Of a stretch of 64,000 bases of DNA, positions 16,916-25,855 are shown one piece after another. Position 1 is the stretch's first letter, and every line of letters starts with the position of its first letter. The stretch comes from JAKIWV01 sp963773945. GTDB taxonomy: Archaea; Thermoplasmatota; Thermoplasmata; Lutacidiplasmatales; UBA184. Where the stretch lies: contig CAVZDD010000003.1 of the NCBI GenBank assembly GCA_963773945.1, positions 496,001-560,000 on the forward strand. The letters run 5' to 3'. The notes under the pieces are model-generated. The model worked only from the letters and a program-made list of their open reading frames with translations. It was not told where the DNA came from and did not search any database. The translations under genes and the position numbers were made by a program.

Positions 16916-17623
16916 ATGTTCCTCTACCTGCCGGTCTTCATCCCGGCCTTCCTCATCACGCTCCTCGAAATGACTGAGGTGGTTGCCCTCGTCTTCGCGG
17001 TCAGCGCAGGGGGCACCGGACTCCGAACGGTCGTCTACGGGGCCCTGTCCGGGGTGGCCCTCGTGGCGGCCATCGCCCTGGTAGCGGGAGCGGCGGTGGA
17101 ACGGCTCCCGCCCGCGTACCTGCTGGGACCCTCGGCCATCGTCCTCGCCGCGTTCGGCATCTTCCTGTTCCGGAGCACCCTCCGTTCTTACCGACGGGCC
17201 CGCGCGGCCGCTCAGGCCCAACCCGCGGTCACGCCCCCGCCGCACCGGGTGGTCGAGTTCGGGGGCGGCTTCTCGGTGGGCGCCGTGGAGACGACCGAGG
17301 CCGTCATCGTCTTGCTGGCGCTGGCCGCACCCGGTTACGGGGTCACGGCCTTGGTGGGGGCGGTAACCGCCGGGGTGCTTCTGGTGGCCTTGGCATGGGC
17401 CCTCCACGGACAGATCCGAAAGATCAAGGTCCCGCAGCTGAAGGCCGGTGCGACCGCGCTTCTGTTCACATTCTCGGCGTTTTGGGCAGGGGAGGCGATC
17501 AAGTTTCCCTGGCCGTACGGAGACCTTTCGCTGCTGCCGCTCTTCGCCGTGGCCGCGGTCCTGGTCTGGACGGCGGTCCGGGTCGCCGACCGGCCGACGG
17601 TTCGGGTAGAGACCAAGAGCTAA
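16916..17623 (+). CDS. membrane protein with internally repeated LExTE-type motif
   Basis: About 235 residues and six hydrophobic segments in two halves. The first half begins FIPAFLITLLEMTEVVALVFA, and the second has GAVETTEAVIVLLALAAPGYG. The repeated acidic motif after a hydrophobic helix resembles inverted-repeat cation transporters such as the GDT1/UPF0016 group, but the canonical ExGD motif is missing, so I give no substrate. The ATG at 16916 fits the TATA spacing; a GTG at 16901 and an upstream GTG are possible. Confidence 0.7.
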   Translation: MFLYLPVFIPAFLITLLEMTEVVALVFAVSAGGTGLRTVVYGALSGVALVAAIALVAGAAVERLPPAYLLGPSAIVLAAFGIFLFRSTLRSYRRARAAAQAQPAVTPPPHRVVEFGGGFSVGAVETTEAVIVLLALAAPGYGVTALVGAVTAGVLLVALAWALHGQIRKIKVPQLKAGATALLFTFSAFWAGEAIKFPWPYGDLSLLPLFAVAAVLVWTAVRVADRPTVRVETKS

Positions 17624-17650
17624 GAAGCCGAATCGGCCCGCCGGACCTGC

Positions 17651-19032
17651 ATGCCTCGGCGGGGAGAAGAGGACGAGTCGGACGACGACCTCGACGACGA
17701 GACGTCGGACGCGGACGATCCGGACGACACGCCGAAGCGGCCCCCGCCGCGGCAACGTTCCCCCCGCTCCCGCCGGCGGGGTCCCGGCCGGTCCGCCCTT
17801 GGACGATCTCCGACCTGGATGACGAGGAGGACGGCATCCCGTCGGGCAAGAAAGGGTCCCCGAAGGAGGACGAGGACGAAGGAGGATTCTTTTCGCGACT
17901 CCGACGCCCCGTCTTCTTTCGGGCCCGCGACAGCTGGTACCTCGAACCGCTAGTGGCACTGGCCGTCATCGCGCTCCTCCTGGTCTGTCTCTTTGCCTAT
18001 ACTTCGAACTGGCCCCCGATCTTTGTCGTCGAATCGGGCAGCATGCAACACGGGACTGGGGATATGGTCGGACTGATCAACACCGGCGACCTCGTGCTCG
18101 TGAAGAAGGTCAATCCCTCGTCCGTCGTCCCGTACGTGGCGGGGGAGCAGACGGGCTACATGACCTATGGAGAGTACGGCGACGTCATTCTGTACTATCC
18201 CAACGGGAACACCGCCGTTACTCCCGTGATTCATCGTTCGATCCTCTACCTCATCTGGAACCCCTCGGCCGGCGATTACTCGGCCCCGTCGCTCCAGGGA
18301 CTCGCCTGCGGTTCCGAACCGGGCGCGATGTACTCCATCTCCGGGACGGCCAACGGATGCGGTACGACGGGGCTCATCACGAGCATCACGCTCTATCACG
18401 TGGGCTGGCGCGACACCAACGTTTCCATCCCCCTCGGCCAGCTGGATCGCTACTCCGGGTTCATTACGATGGGCGACAACAACCCCGCCCCCGACCAGTT
18501 TTCGGGCATCTCCAGCCTCGTCGCCAGCAGCTGGATCGTGGGGGTGGCCCGAGGCATGGTCCCCTGGGTGGGATCTTTCAAGCTCCTGATCGACGGAAAC
18601 GCTCAGTTTGTGCCTCCGCAATCCTGGCAGTTCCTGGCCCTGACGATCTCGGCGGTCGTGCTGGGAGGATTCGGACTCCACTACCTGTTCCGAGTCGAGG
18701 GAATCGAGGATCCACGCCGTCTCGCCGAAGAGCGGGCCGAGGGCCGAGAGAAGGCCGAGGAAGAAGAGGACGGGCCCGACTGGGAAGATCGCCCGAAGGG
18801 GAGTCGCTGGAAAGGGCTCCGTGCCTGGCTGGCCGCCCCGGATGAGGAAGACGAGGAACTGGCCCCGACGCACAAGCACGGGAGGTCCAAGCCTCATGAG
18901 ACAGCTCCGAATCCGACAACCCCCCGACGCTCCCGGGGCCGGCCCCGGCCCTCTATCCGGAAGTCGAAGCTTCTGCCGCACCAGCGGCCCACCAAGCGAC
19001 CCCCGAAGGATTCGGACGGGGACACCCTCTAG
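17651..19032 (+). CDS. signal peptidase I (archaeal Sec11-type), frameshifted near the N-terminus
   Basis: Signal peptidase of the archaeal/ER type: catalytic Ser in VVESGSMQHG, catalytic His in VTPVIHRSI and Asp in ITMGDNNPAPDQF. A membrane helix precedes the serine (LVALAVIALLLVCLFAY) and another follows (FLALTISAVVLGGFGLHYLF). The catalytic frame has no start codon of its own. The upstream frame starts at ATG 17651 with an acidic stretch (EEDESDDDLDD) and joins it if one C is added to the C6 run at 17760-17765, giving 460 residues. The C-terminal tail (about 110 residues) is charged and Pro/Arg-rich. It releases secreted proteins such as the sedolisin. Confidence 0.85.
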
Positions 19033-19226
19033 AGGAGCCATCGGAAGACGGGGTTCTGCTCCGTCAGAGGGCGGGACCGCGGGGTGTCCAGGCTCTACGA
19101 CCGGATTCGGGGAGTCCCCGACGAGAATTCCACGGGAACCAAAAAAAAATCAGACCCCCGGAGGACGGGATTCCGTCCTCCGGAAGGAGGGAAAAGGTTC
19201 GGCGATCCAGTCCACGCGCAGGCTGA
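19033..19226. other. intergenic region between signal peptidase and pilin genes
   Basis: This 194-nt convergent gap holds the hairpin and poly-T terminator of the pilin gene (19141-19183). I see nothing else. Confidence 0.5.
19141..19183 (-). terminator. hairpin plus poly-T terminator of pilin gene
   Basis: Read on the minus strand, a perfect 11-bp stem (plus-strand arms 19158-19168 CCGGAGGACGG and 19173-19183, loop of 4) is followed 8 nt later by nine T residues (19141-19149). It lies 43-86 nt past the stop of the pilin-like gene at 19227. Confidence 0.75.
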
Positions 19227-19829
19227 TTACGTGATCGACCCGGAGGTCGTTCCCGAGAATCCGCCCTGACCGAGAGCGACCAGGCTGCACCCGGTGAGGC
19301 TCGGCGCCGTAGCGCCGACCGCTTGCACCGAGAAGTCGTACTGGGTCGTCATCGGCGAGGTCGAGCTGCAGGACGAGGTGTACGTAGGCGCCGTGCAGCC
19401 GGTACCGAACGTGGTAGCCGCGCCAGGCGTAAACGTCGCTACGACCGTGTTGATCGGGTTGATGATTACCACCTTCAGGCTGGTAATCGTCACTCCACCA
19501 ATTACGCTCCCTACTCCGAGAATCGCACCGGTCGGGCCCTTGACCTCAAACGTGAACGAGCCCAGGGTCAACGTGGATCCCGCCGACTCTACCGTCATGT
19601 TGTAGTAGTTGGTGGTTGCCGGGCCGTTTCCGTCGGTCGAGCCGCCAATCGCAAGCGCGCTCCCGATTGTCACTGCGCTGCCGCCCTTCGTGTACTGCTG
19701 GATCAGGATGTACAGAACCGCGGCGAGTACCACCGTGATCGCGACGAGTAGAATCGTTGCGATAATCGGCGATACGCCGCGCCCGTTCTTCCGGCGCCAG
19801 CTTCGTTCGTTCTTGCCCCAAAGTTTCAT
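19227..19829 (-). CDS. archaeal type IV pilin-like protein
   Basis: A 200-residue protein with a class III signal peptide: the basic KNGRG precedes VSPIIATILLVAITVVLAAV, with cleavage expected after the second glycine. The mature part is small-residue-rich (Ser, Thr, Gly, Val) with two cysteines in GCTAPTYTSSC, as in surface pilins. The ATG at 19829 has GGAGG about 10 nt upstream and a TATA box (TTTAAAT) at 19891-19898. A hairpin-poly-T terminator follows. It should be processed by a prepilin peptidase such as the one at 12841-13761. Confidence 0.88.
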   Translation of the reverse strand: MKLWGKNERSWRRKNGRGVSPIIATILLVAITVVLAAVLYILIQQYTKGGSAVTIGSALAIGGSTDGNGPATTNYYNMTVESAGSTLTLGSFTFEVKGPTGAILGVGSVIGGVTITSLKVVIINPINTVVATFTPGAATTFGTGCTAPTYTSSCSSTSPMTTQYDFSVQAVGATAPSLTGCSLVALGQGGFSGTTSGSIT

Positions 19830-20142
19830 TTCGCGTTTTCCTCCGAGGAGCGTTTCTCCCCTCAAAGAGCGGTGAGGGGCCAGATTCACTATTTAAACCC
19901 AGCGGTGGATGGGTCGGCGATTGACGTTTCTGGATACGACACACGTATGGATGCGCATCCGCTCCCTCGAGGGAACGGCACAGGTTTGGCTTCCGGCAAC
20001 CATGCTACCACGACGCGTGGCCGCCTCCATCGTCTTCACCGCCCCCGAGAATTCGGCGCGGGTAGTGGGGGTCCTGATCGATCGCCGCATCCCATCAGCC
20101 AGGTTCCCAGCGGGTTTGCCACCGGCAGCACCCGAGGCTCCG
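19830..20142. other. intergenic region between two pilin genes
   Basis: The region holds the pilin promoter (TATA 19891-19898). A plus-strand frame 19909-20214 (ATG, about 101 codons, with LPATMLPRRVAASIVF) is open here, but it has no ribosome site, its codon bias is weak and it runs into the second pilin gene. I do not call it a gene. Confidence 0.4.
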
Positions 20143-20718
20143 CTACGTGATTTGAACGTCAATGGACCCAGAGTAGGCGGCGGTCCCTACGACTCGAAGG
20201 GTGTCTCCCGATAGACCAAGCGGCGGAGCCCCCGAAGTGTAGAGAATGATCGTCAGGTCCTGGTCGACGAGGAGGGAGCTGCCCGGCGGTCCACCCGGTC
20301 TTGAATCCATACTGCGCCACGACCTGCCCCGTAGCGTTGACGGCAACGACGCCCCCGTCGGGACCAGATTCGTCCCGTTCTGGCCGATGACTTCAAAGAT
20401 CAGGTCATGGAGGGCCAAGTTGTGGCCGGCGTCCTCGACGCTCATGTTGTAGAAGTTGCAAACGGTCGCACAAGCGGCGATGGCCGCATCGCGTGAGACG
20501 GCTTCCTGCGGGGTCCCGAGGGCTAGCGCCGTCGACAACCCTGGAATGGTGGCTGGCCCGTGAGTATAGCTCTGGATGAGGATGTAGAGGACGGCGGCGA
20601 GTACCACGGTAATCGCGACCAACAGAATCGTCGCGACGAGGTCGGAAACGCCTCGGGTGCGCCGTCGCCGCCAGCGTCGAGCGGCAGGCCCAGGCCCTCG
20701 GAGGACGGATCGCCGCAT
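20143..20718 (-). CDS. archaeal type IV pilin-like protein, probable paired frameshifts
   Basis: A 191-residue protein with class III signal RRRTRG followed by VSDLVATILLVAITVVLAAV. This is nearly identical in helix sequence to the neighbouring pilin, and NFYNMSVEDAGHNLALHDL parallels NYYNMTVESAGSTLTL there, so the two are paralogues. Between 20282 and 20356 the annotated frame reads an Arg/Ser/Pro-rich stretch. The neighbouring frame reads GGVVAVNATGQVVAQYGFKT, which looks like genuine pilin. Adding one base at C5 20352-20356 and removing one at CCC 20282-20284 restores it. Start ATG 20718. Confidence 0.82.
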   Translation of the reverse strand: MRRSVLRGPGPAARRWRRRRTRGVSDLVATILLVAITVVLAAVLYILIQSYTHGPATIPGLSTALALGTPQEAVSRDAAIAACATVCNFYNMSVEDAGHNLALHDLIFEVIGQNGTNLVPTGASLPSTLRGRSWRSMDSRPGGPPGSSLLVDQDLTIILYTSGAPPLGLSGDTLRVVGTAAYSGSIDVQIT

Positions 20719-20997
20719 AGTACCCTTAAGAGATGCGCGAGGGTCGGGTTCCTCTATTAGTATCCATCGAGAGCAACTTCGACATATGCCGGCGTATGAA
20801 TCGGCAGTATCTCGTTCGGAAGCGCTGGCGATATCTTCCGCGAACTCAGGCGCTCCGTAACCGTTCTTGAGCCCGCTCCGGTGGGGCCGCCTCCAGCCCG
20901 GGGTGGCGGCGACCACCCCAGAGCGTGCCTCGGTCCCCGAACCCGGGCCCACAACGTTTTTGCCCCGGTTCCGGTCGCTCGACCGGAGGGTTCTCAG
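20719..20997. other. intergenic region between pilin and prs
   Basis: This 279-nt stretch holds the upstream region of the pilin gene (TATA-like ACTAATAG, 20755-20762, minus) and the leader of prs with its GGAGGG at 20985-20990. A short hairpin (GGGGTGG/CCACCCC, about 20898-20917) is visible; no RNA gene is recognised. Confidence 0.4.
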
Positions 20998-21885
20998 CTG
21001 CACGTCATCGCGGGCACGGCCTCGACCGCGCTGGCGGAACGGATTTCCCGGGAGCTCGGGAACGTTCCGTTCGGGATGCCCTTCCTCAAGCGGTTTCCGG
21101 ACGGCGAACTGTATGTTCGTATTGGGGGCCAGCTCTCGGGGGAGGACGTCGTCCTGGTCCAGTCGACCCGGAACGACCAGGACGTCCTCGAGCTCCTGCT
21201 CTTGGAGGACGCGGCCCGTCAGTCCGGCGCCCGCCGGCTCGTCGTGGTGGTTCCCTACTTCGGATACGCTCGTCAGGACCGGGTGTTCTTTCCCGGTGAG
21301 CCCGCCACCGCGCAAGCTCTCGCCCAACACATCGCGCTCGAAGCGGACGCCGTGGTGAGCGTCGACCTTCACTCCGTGGAGACCCTCAAGGCGTTCACCA
21401 AACCGGCGTATGAGGCGAGCGGAATCCCCGCGATCGCCCGTCTCCTCCGTCAGCGACCCGTCGACCTCCTGGTCTCTCCCGACAAGGGCGGCACCGACCG
21501 GGCGCGTCGCATGGGACAACTCCTGGACCGTCCTTGGATCGCCCTCGAGAAGCACCGGATCGACAGCGAACATGTCGAGCTCGAGCTCCCCTCCTCCGTC
21601 CCCATCTCCCTCGAGGACAAGCACGTGGTCATCGTGGACGACGTCATCTCCACGGGCGGTACGATCGTTGAGGCGGCGCGACTCCTCGCCAAGAAACAGG
21701 TGGGCGCGATCACGGCGGCGTGCACCCACGGGCTCTTCCTCCGGGACGCCTTTGAACGGATCAAGGCGGTTACCGACGAGGTCTACTCCACGGACACGCT
21801 CTCAAATCCCGCCGAGAAAGCTTCGGTCGCGCCGGATATCGCCCAAATCGTGAAGCGCCTCATCGCGGAACTGCCGACCGCGTAA
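20998..21885 (+). CDS. prs: ribose-phosphate pyrophosphokinase
   Basis: PRPP synthetase makes phosphoribosyl pyrophosphate for nucleotide, histidine and NAD synthesis. RFPDGELYVRIGG, YFGYARQDRVFFPGEP, VSVDLHSVETLKAF, SPDKGGTDRARRM and the PRPP loop VVIVDDVISTGGTIVEAARL are diagnostic. The protein most plausibly begins HVIAGTASTALAERI, like other archaeal Prs, and the codon there is CTG (20998) with GGAGGG 7 nt upstream. The only canonical in-frame start is a GTG at 20881, which would add 39 atypical residues. With the CTG start the length is 295 residues. Confidence 0.93.
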   Translation: MHVIAGTASTALAERISRELGNVPFGMPFLKRFPDGELYVRIGGQLSGEDVVLVQSTRNDQDVLELLLLEDAARQSGARRLVVVVPYFGYARQDRVFFPGEPATAQALAQHIALEADAVVSVDLHSVETLKAFTKPAYEASGIPAIARLLRQRPVDLLVSPDKGGTDRARRMGQLLDRPWIALEKHRIDSEHVELELPSSVPISLEDKHVVIVDDVISTGGTIVEAARLLAKKQVGAITAACTHGLFLRDAFERIKAVTDEVYSTDTLSNPAEKASVAPDIAQIVKRLIAELPTA

Positions 21886-21903
21886 CGCGGTCGCATAGGA
21901 TCG

Positions 21904-22852
21904 ATGGCGAGCGAGCTCCGACCCGCCCGGGATATGCCCCGGGATGAACTCTGGAATCTGATCGGAACCATCCGCCACCAATTGGGCCTTCGAGGGGAGA
22001 TCCTCCCGCCAAGCTGGGTGGATGAGACCGCCGATGCCATCGCCCAAGGGTTTGGCACCGCCTGGTTCTGCGGCGAACCTCGGGCCCCCACGGCGTTGGG
22101 CATTCTCTGGCTTCGCGAGAAGAAAGGCTACGGTCACCTTCATGCGATTGCCGGGGGCGCGGCGGTCGCCGACCTGATTCGGCTCGGCCAGGGACTCGCG
22201 GCGCAGCTCCCCCGACGTGGCACGGCTGGACATGGGGTCCACCGGACTCAGCGAGGCGGATGAACGCGGGCTCGGCGCCGGTCTCTGCGAAGATCCGCGA
22301 TTCTCCACGCTCCTCCGGCACTCGATGGTCCGCCCCCTGTCGACCCTGTCCCCTCCACCGGATCCCCGGTGGCCGGAGGGACTGGAGGTCACGACCGTCC
22401 GCCACGTTCCATTCGAGCAGCTGACCGCCCTCGATTGGCGCACCTATCGCGGCACCCCAGACGAGAGCCTCCTCTCCGGCACGCCGCAAGGAAACCGGGA
22501 GCTCCTCGAGAACGCGCTCAAAGGCCTCTTCGGACAGTATCTGGATGAAGCGTCGCCTGCGGTCCGAGATTCCTTGGGAGCGCTCGTAGGGTTCGCGGTC
22601 GGGTGCCAGGAGTCCCTCCGGTCCGGGATCCTGCTCGACCTAGCGGTCGACCCGGATTTCCGTCGCCGGGGGATCGGGGAAGCGCTCGTACTCCGCACCC
22701 TGCGCGCGCTTCTCGCGCTCGGCTACCCGAACGCCCACCTGTGGGTCACCGATGGAAATCACCCCGCCCGGAAACTCTACGAGAAGACGGGTTTCCTGGT
22801 CGATACTTCGGCCGCCATCTATCGGTGGGTCCGGGCCCCCGCGCCGAGTTAG
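21904..22852 (+). CDS. tandem GNAT acetyltransferase, interrupted by a frameshift
   Basis: Two adjacent frames together encode about 315 residues. The first (ATG 21904) covers a degenerate GNAT-like half (TAWFCGEPRAPTALGILWL and ADLIRLGQGLAAQL). The second contains a complete GNAT domain with LLDLAVDPDFRRRGIGEALV and NHPARKLYEKTGFLVDTSA. Removing one C from the C5 run at 22209-22213 joins them as QLPDVARLDMGSTGLSEADE, so I treat them as one gene. Independent translation of the second frame from a GTG at 22217 is possible. Substrate unknown. It lies 18 nt after prs. Confidence 0.75.
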
Positions 22853-22950
22853 ACCGCGCCTCCGCCAAGATTCTCCAGCTCGACCGTAGAGCCAGAATCT
22901 TCCGACCGACCGCGAACGCGCTTTCTACCACCCCCCGGTAGGGGCCGGCG

Positions 22951-24504
22951 ATGGGCAGTGAGGCGCGGTCCCCCTTGGTCGTGGGGAGCGGCATCGCGGG
23001 GCTCTACGTCGCGCTCCGGGCCCGGGAGGAGGGCCTTCGCCCGACGATCGTCACCAAGGGCGAATTGGCCGAGTCCAATACCCGGTACGCGCAGGGCGGA
23101 ATCGCCGCTGCGATCGGGCCAGATGACACGACGGAGCTGCACCGCCGGGACACGGTCCGTGCCGGTGCAGGCATCGCCGACCTCGCCGCGGCCCAGGTCC
23201 TCACCTCCGAGGCGCCCCAACGCATCGCCGACCTTGTCCGCTACGGCGTGCCATTCGATACGATCGAGGGACGCATCGCGTTGGGACGGGAGGGCGCCCA
23301 TTCCCGGGCCCGGATTCTCCACGCCGGAGGAGACGCGACCGGCCTCCAGATCGAGGAAACCCTACGAGCCCGCGTACTCGAGGCGGGCATCGACGCGCGC
23401 GAGCGGTGTCGCCTTCGAGCCCTCCGGTCGGCGACGGACGGCACAACCACGGCCATCCTGTCCCGGGACGACGGGAGCCAGGTGGAGGAAATCACCGGTC
23501 GTCCCGTCGTGCTCGCGACCGGCGGAACGGGAAGCCTCTACCGGCAGAGTTCCAATCCGATCACCGCGACCGGAGAAGGTGTCGCGATCGCGTTCCGGAG
23601 CGGGGCCTTGGTGACCGACATGGAGTTCATCCAATTCCACCCGACCGTATTCGCGAAAGAGGGCGCCCCCCGATTTCTGATCACCGAGGCCCTACGGGGA
23701 GAAGGGGCGGTGCTCCGCAACCGTACCGGAGAGCAGTTTCTGCTCCGCTACCACCCCGACGCGGAGCTGGCGACCCGGGACATCGTGAGCCGGGCGATCC
23801 ACCAGGAGATGCGCCATGCGGACGATCCCTATGTGTATCTCGACGCGACAGCGATCCCTCGGGACCGGTTGTACGCGAGATTCCCCAGCATCTGCCGGTT
23901 CCTGGCGACCTTCGGCCTCGACCCCTCCCGGGACCTGATTCCCGTCAGCCCGATGGCCCACTACATGATCGGCGGCGTGACGACCGACCTGGAGGGCCGC
24001 ACGTCCCTGCCCGGACTCTGGGCCTGCGGCGAGGTGGCGTCGACCGGCGTCCACGGCGCCAACCGGCTCGCGAGCAACTCGCTCCTCGAAGGCGTGGTCT
24101 TCGGCGAGCGGGTGGCCCGCCAACTGGCCCTACCGGCCGCGGGGGGACCCCGGGACGCCCCGCGCATGCTCTCCCTCGAACTTCCGCGGGGTCACGGGGA
24201 GGACGACCGCGAAGCCTGTTTCCGAGAGGTCGGAGCGCTGTTGTGGAACGACGTGGGCATTGTACGGGAACGGAAGGGTCTCGAAACCGCAGTGCACCGG
24301 CTGGAATCCTGGCGGAACCGCTCCGAACCCGGCACCGAGGACGAGTTGGCCTCCCCGTCCGCCAACGCTGCGCTGACGGCACTCCTGATCGCGCGAGCCG
24401 CGCTGGCCCGGGAAGAGAGCCGCGGCGCCCATTTTCGCTCAGATTATCCTCGTCCGTCCCCGCGATGGAAGTACCATCAGGGACTCCGCCGGACCGGACG
24501 CTGA
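22951..24504 (+). CDS. nadB: L-aspartate oxidase
   Basis: A 517-residue flavoprotein oxidising L-aspartate to iminoaspartate, the first step of de novo NAD synthesis. VVGSGIAGLYVALRA is the FAD-binding motif, and NTRYAQGGIAAAIGPDD, EFIQFHPTVF and SMAHYMIGG-type VSPMAHYMIGGV are active-site blocks. GLWACGEVASTGVHGANRL completes the FAD site and distinguishes NadB from fumarate reductase/SdhA together with the free-standing context. NadA and NadC are not in the window. Confidence 0.93.
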   Translation: MGSEARSPLVVGSGIAGLYVALRAREEGLRPTIVTKGELAESNTRYAQGGIAAAIGPDDTTELHRRDTVRAGAGIADLAAAQVLTSEAPQRIADLVRYGVPFDTIEGRIALGREGAHSRARILHAGGDATGLQIEETLRARVLEAGIDARERCRLRALRSATDGTTTAILSRDDGSQVEEITGRPVVLATGGTGSLYRQSSNPITATGEGVAIAFRSGALVTDMEFIQFHPTVFAKEGAPRFLITEALRGEGAVLRNRTGEQFLLRYHPDAELATRDIVSRAIHQEMRHADDPYVYLDATAIPRDRLYARFPSICRFLATFGLDPSRDLIPVSPMAHYMIGGVTTDLEGRTSLPGLWACGEVASTGVHGANRLASNSLLEGVVFGERVARQLALPAAGGPRDAPRMLSLELPRGHGEDDREACFREVGALLWNDVGIVRERKGLETAVHRLESWRNRSEPGTEDELASPSANAALTALLIARAALAREESRGAHFRSDYPRPSPRWKYHQGLRRTGR

Positions 24505-24553
24505 GGCGGCCCGGACCTGCCAACCGTTATGGCCCGAGGTTCCTATCCCCGCC

Positions 24554-25711
24554 GTGGACCTGGACCTCTCCCCGGACGAGGTCGAACTTCAATCGACCGT
24601 CCGACGTTTTGTGCGAAAGGAGGTCGCGCCGGTCGCCGACCGGATGGACCGCGAGGACCACTTCCCCCGGGACGTATTTGAGCGCCTCGGCGAACAGGGG
24701 TTCCTCGGCCCGACCATCCCGGCCGAATTTGATGGCTTGGGCCAATCCTATCGCACCCAGGCTCTCATCCTCGAGGAGATCGCGCGGGTGAGCCCCGCGC
24801 TGGCGTTAAGCGTCGGCGCTCACTCGAATCTCTGCGCCGACAACCTGTTCCGCAATGGGACGCCCGAGCAGCGACGTACGTTCCTTCCCGACCTGGTGGC
24901 GGGCCGCAAGATCGGTGCCCTCGCCCTGACGGAGCCGAATGCTGGCTCGGACGCCGTCTCCCTGCGAACCCGGGCCGACCACCAGGGCGATCACTTCGTG
25001 CTCAACGGCTCGAAACAATTCATCACCAACGGTCCGGTGGCCGATACGCTCCTCGTCTATGCCAAAACGAAACCGGACGAGGGAGCCCAAGGAATCTCCG
25101 CGTTTGTCGTCACCAAGGACACGCCCGGATTTTCCGTTTCGCGCTCGCTCGACAAGATGGGGATGCGGGGTTCCCCCACCGGCGAGCTCGCCTTCCACGA
25201 CTGCAAGGTCCCGGCTACTCACCTGGTGGGAACGGAGAACAAGGGCGTGGGGGTGATGATGAGCGGCCTCAACGTGGAACGCGCCGTCCTCTCGGCCATC
25301 CCCGTCGGCATCATCGCCGAGTGCCTCGACCGCTGCCTCGAATACGCCCGGCAGCGGGAACAGTTTGGGAAGAAGATCGGCCAATTCGAGCTCATCCAGG
25401 AGAAGCTCGCGAACATGTACGCTCAACTCGCGGCGTCCCGCCTCCTGCTGTACCAGGCCCTGTCCGCGGTCACGGCCGACAAACGCAGTCACCGGGCCAG
25501 CGCCACGGCCCTCACCTTCGCCTCCGAGGCATCGACCCGGGTGGCCTTGGACGCGATCCAGATTTTCGGCGGCTACGGGTACATGCGAGACTATCCGCTC
25601 GAACGATTGGCCCGCGACGCGAAGTTACTGGAGATTGGGGCAGGGACGTCGGAGATCCGACGGCTGCTCGTGGCCCGAGAACTCCTAGGCGAGGGCTTCG
25701 ACTCATACTGA
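24554..25711 (+). CDS. acyl-CoA dehydrogenase, isovaleryl-CoA dehydrogenase-like
   Basis: The 385-residue flavoenzyme opens with VDLDLSPDEVELQSTVRRF and contains ALTEPNAGSDAVSLRTRA and FGGYGYMRDYPLERLARDAK. SGLNVERAVLSAIPVGI carries a glutamate at the helix-G position used by isovaleryl-CoA dehydrogenase. The usual C-terminal glutamate is replaced in EIGAGTSEIRRLL, the pattern seen in that subfamily. It would oxidise isovaleryl-CoA from leucine or a similar branched acyl-CoA. No electron-transfer flavoprotein is in the window. The start is GTG. Confidence 0.85.
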   Translation: MDLDLSPDEVELQSTVRRFVRKEVAPVADRMDREDHFPRDVFERLGEQGFLGPTIPAEFDGLGQSYRTQALILEEIARVSPALALSVGAHSNLCADNLFRNGTPEQRRTFLPDLVAGRKIGALALTEPNAGSDAVSLRTRADHQGDHFVLNGSKQFITNGPVADTLLVYAKTKPDEGAQGISAFVVTKDTPGFSVSRSLDKMGMRGSPTGELAFHDCKVPATHLVGTENKGVGVMMSGLNVERAVLSAIPVGIIAECLDRCLEYARQREQFGKKIGQFELIQEKLANMYAQLAASRLLLYQALSAVTADKRSHRASATALTFASEASTRVALDAIQIFGGYGYMRDYPLERLARDAKLLEIGAGTSEIRRLLVARELLGEGFDSY

Positions 25712-25855
25712 GGCGATTATACCGGTCTGGCCGACCCGCCGGTCGGTCGCTAGAGCGGACGACCGACGAGAACGGCTCCGAAGGGGGAGACCGGTGCCGG
25801 CGAGGGACCCCACTGGGGTGCGAAGGTTTTAGACCTCACCCGGTCCATCTCCCGG
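25712..25855 (+). promoter_or_regulatory. promoter region of the coiled-coil gene
   Basis: GGTTTTAGAC at about 25825-25834 resembles a TATA box and lies about 25 nt before the ATG at 25856-25859, predicting a leaderless mRNA. Nothing else is seen in this gap. Confidence 0.45.

Noticed and set aside
17395..17650. Extended start for the signal peptidase inside the preceding membrane-protein gene
   Set aside because: The residues are Arg/Gly-rich noise; an ATG at 17651 joined through a C-run indel explains the N-terminus better.
19909..20214. Plus-strand 101-codon frame between the two pilin genes
   Set aside because: No ribosome site, TATA box too close, weak codon bias, and its end overlaps the pilin gene; kept only as a note.
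20898..20917. GC hairpin upstream of prs as an RNA gene or riboswitch
   Set aside because: Only one simple stem is visible, with no conserved loop or tRNA-like arms.
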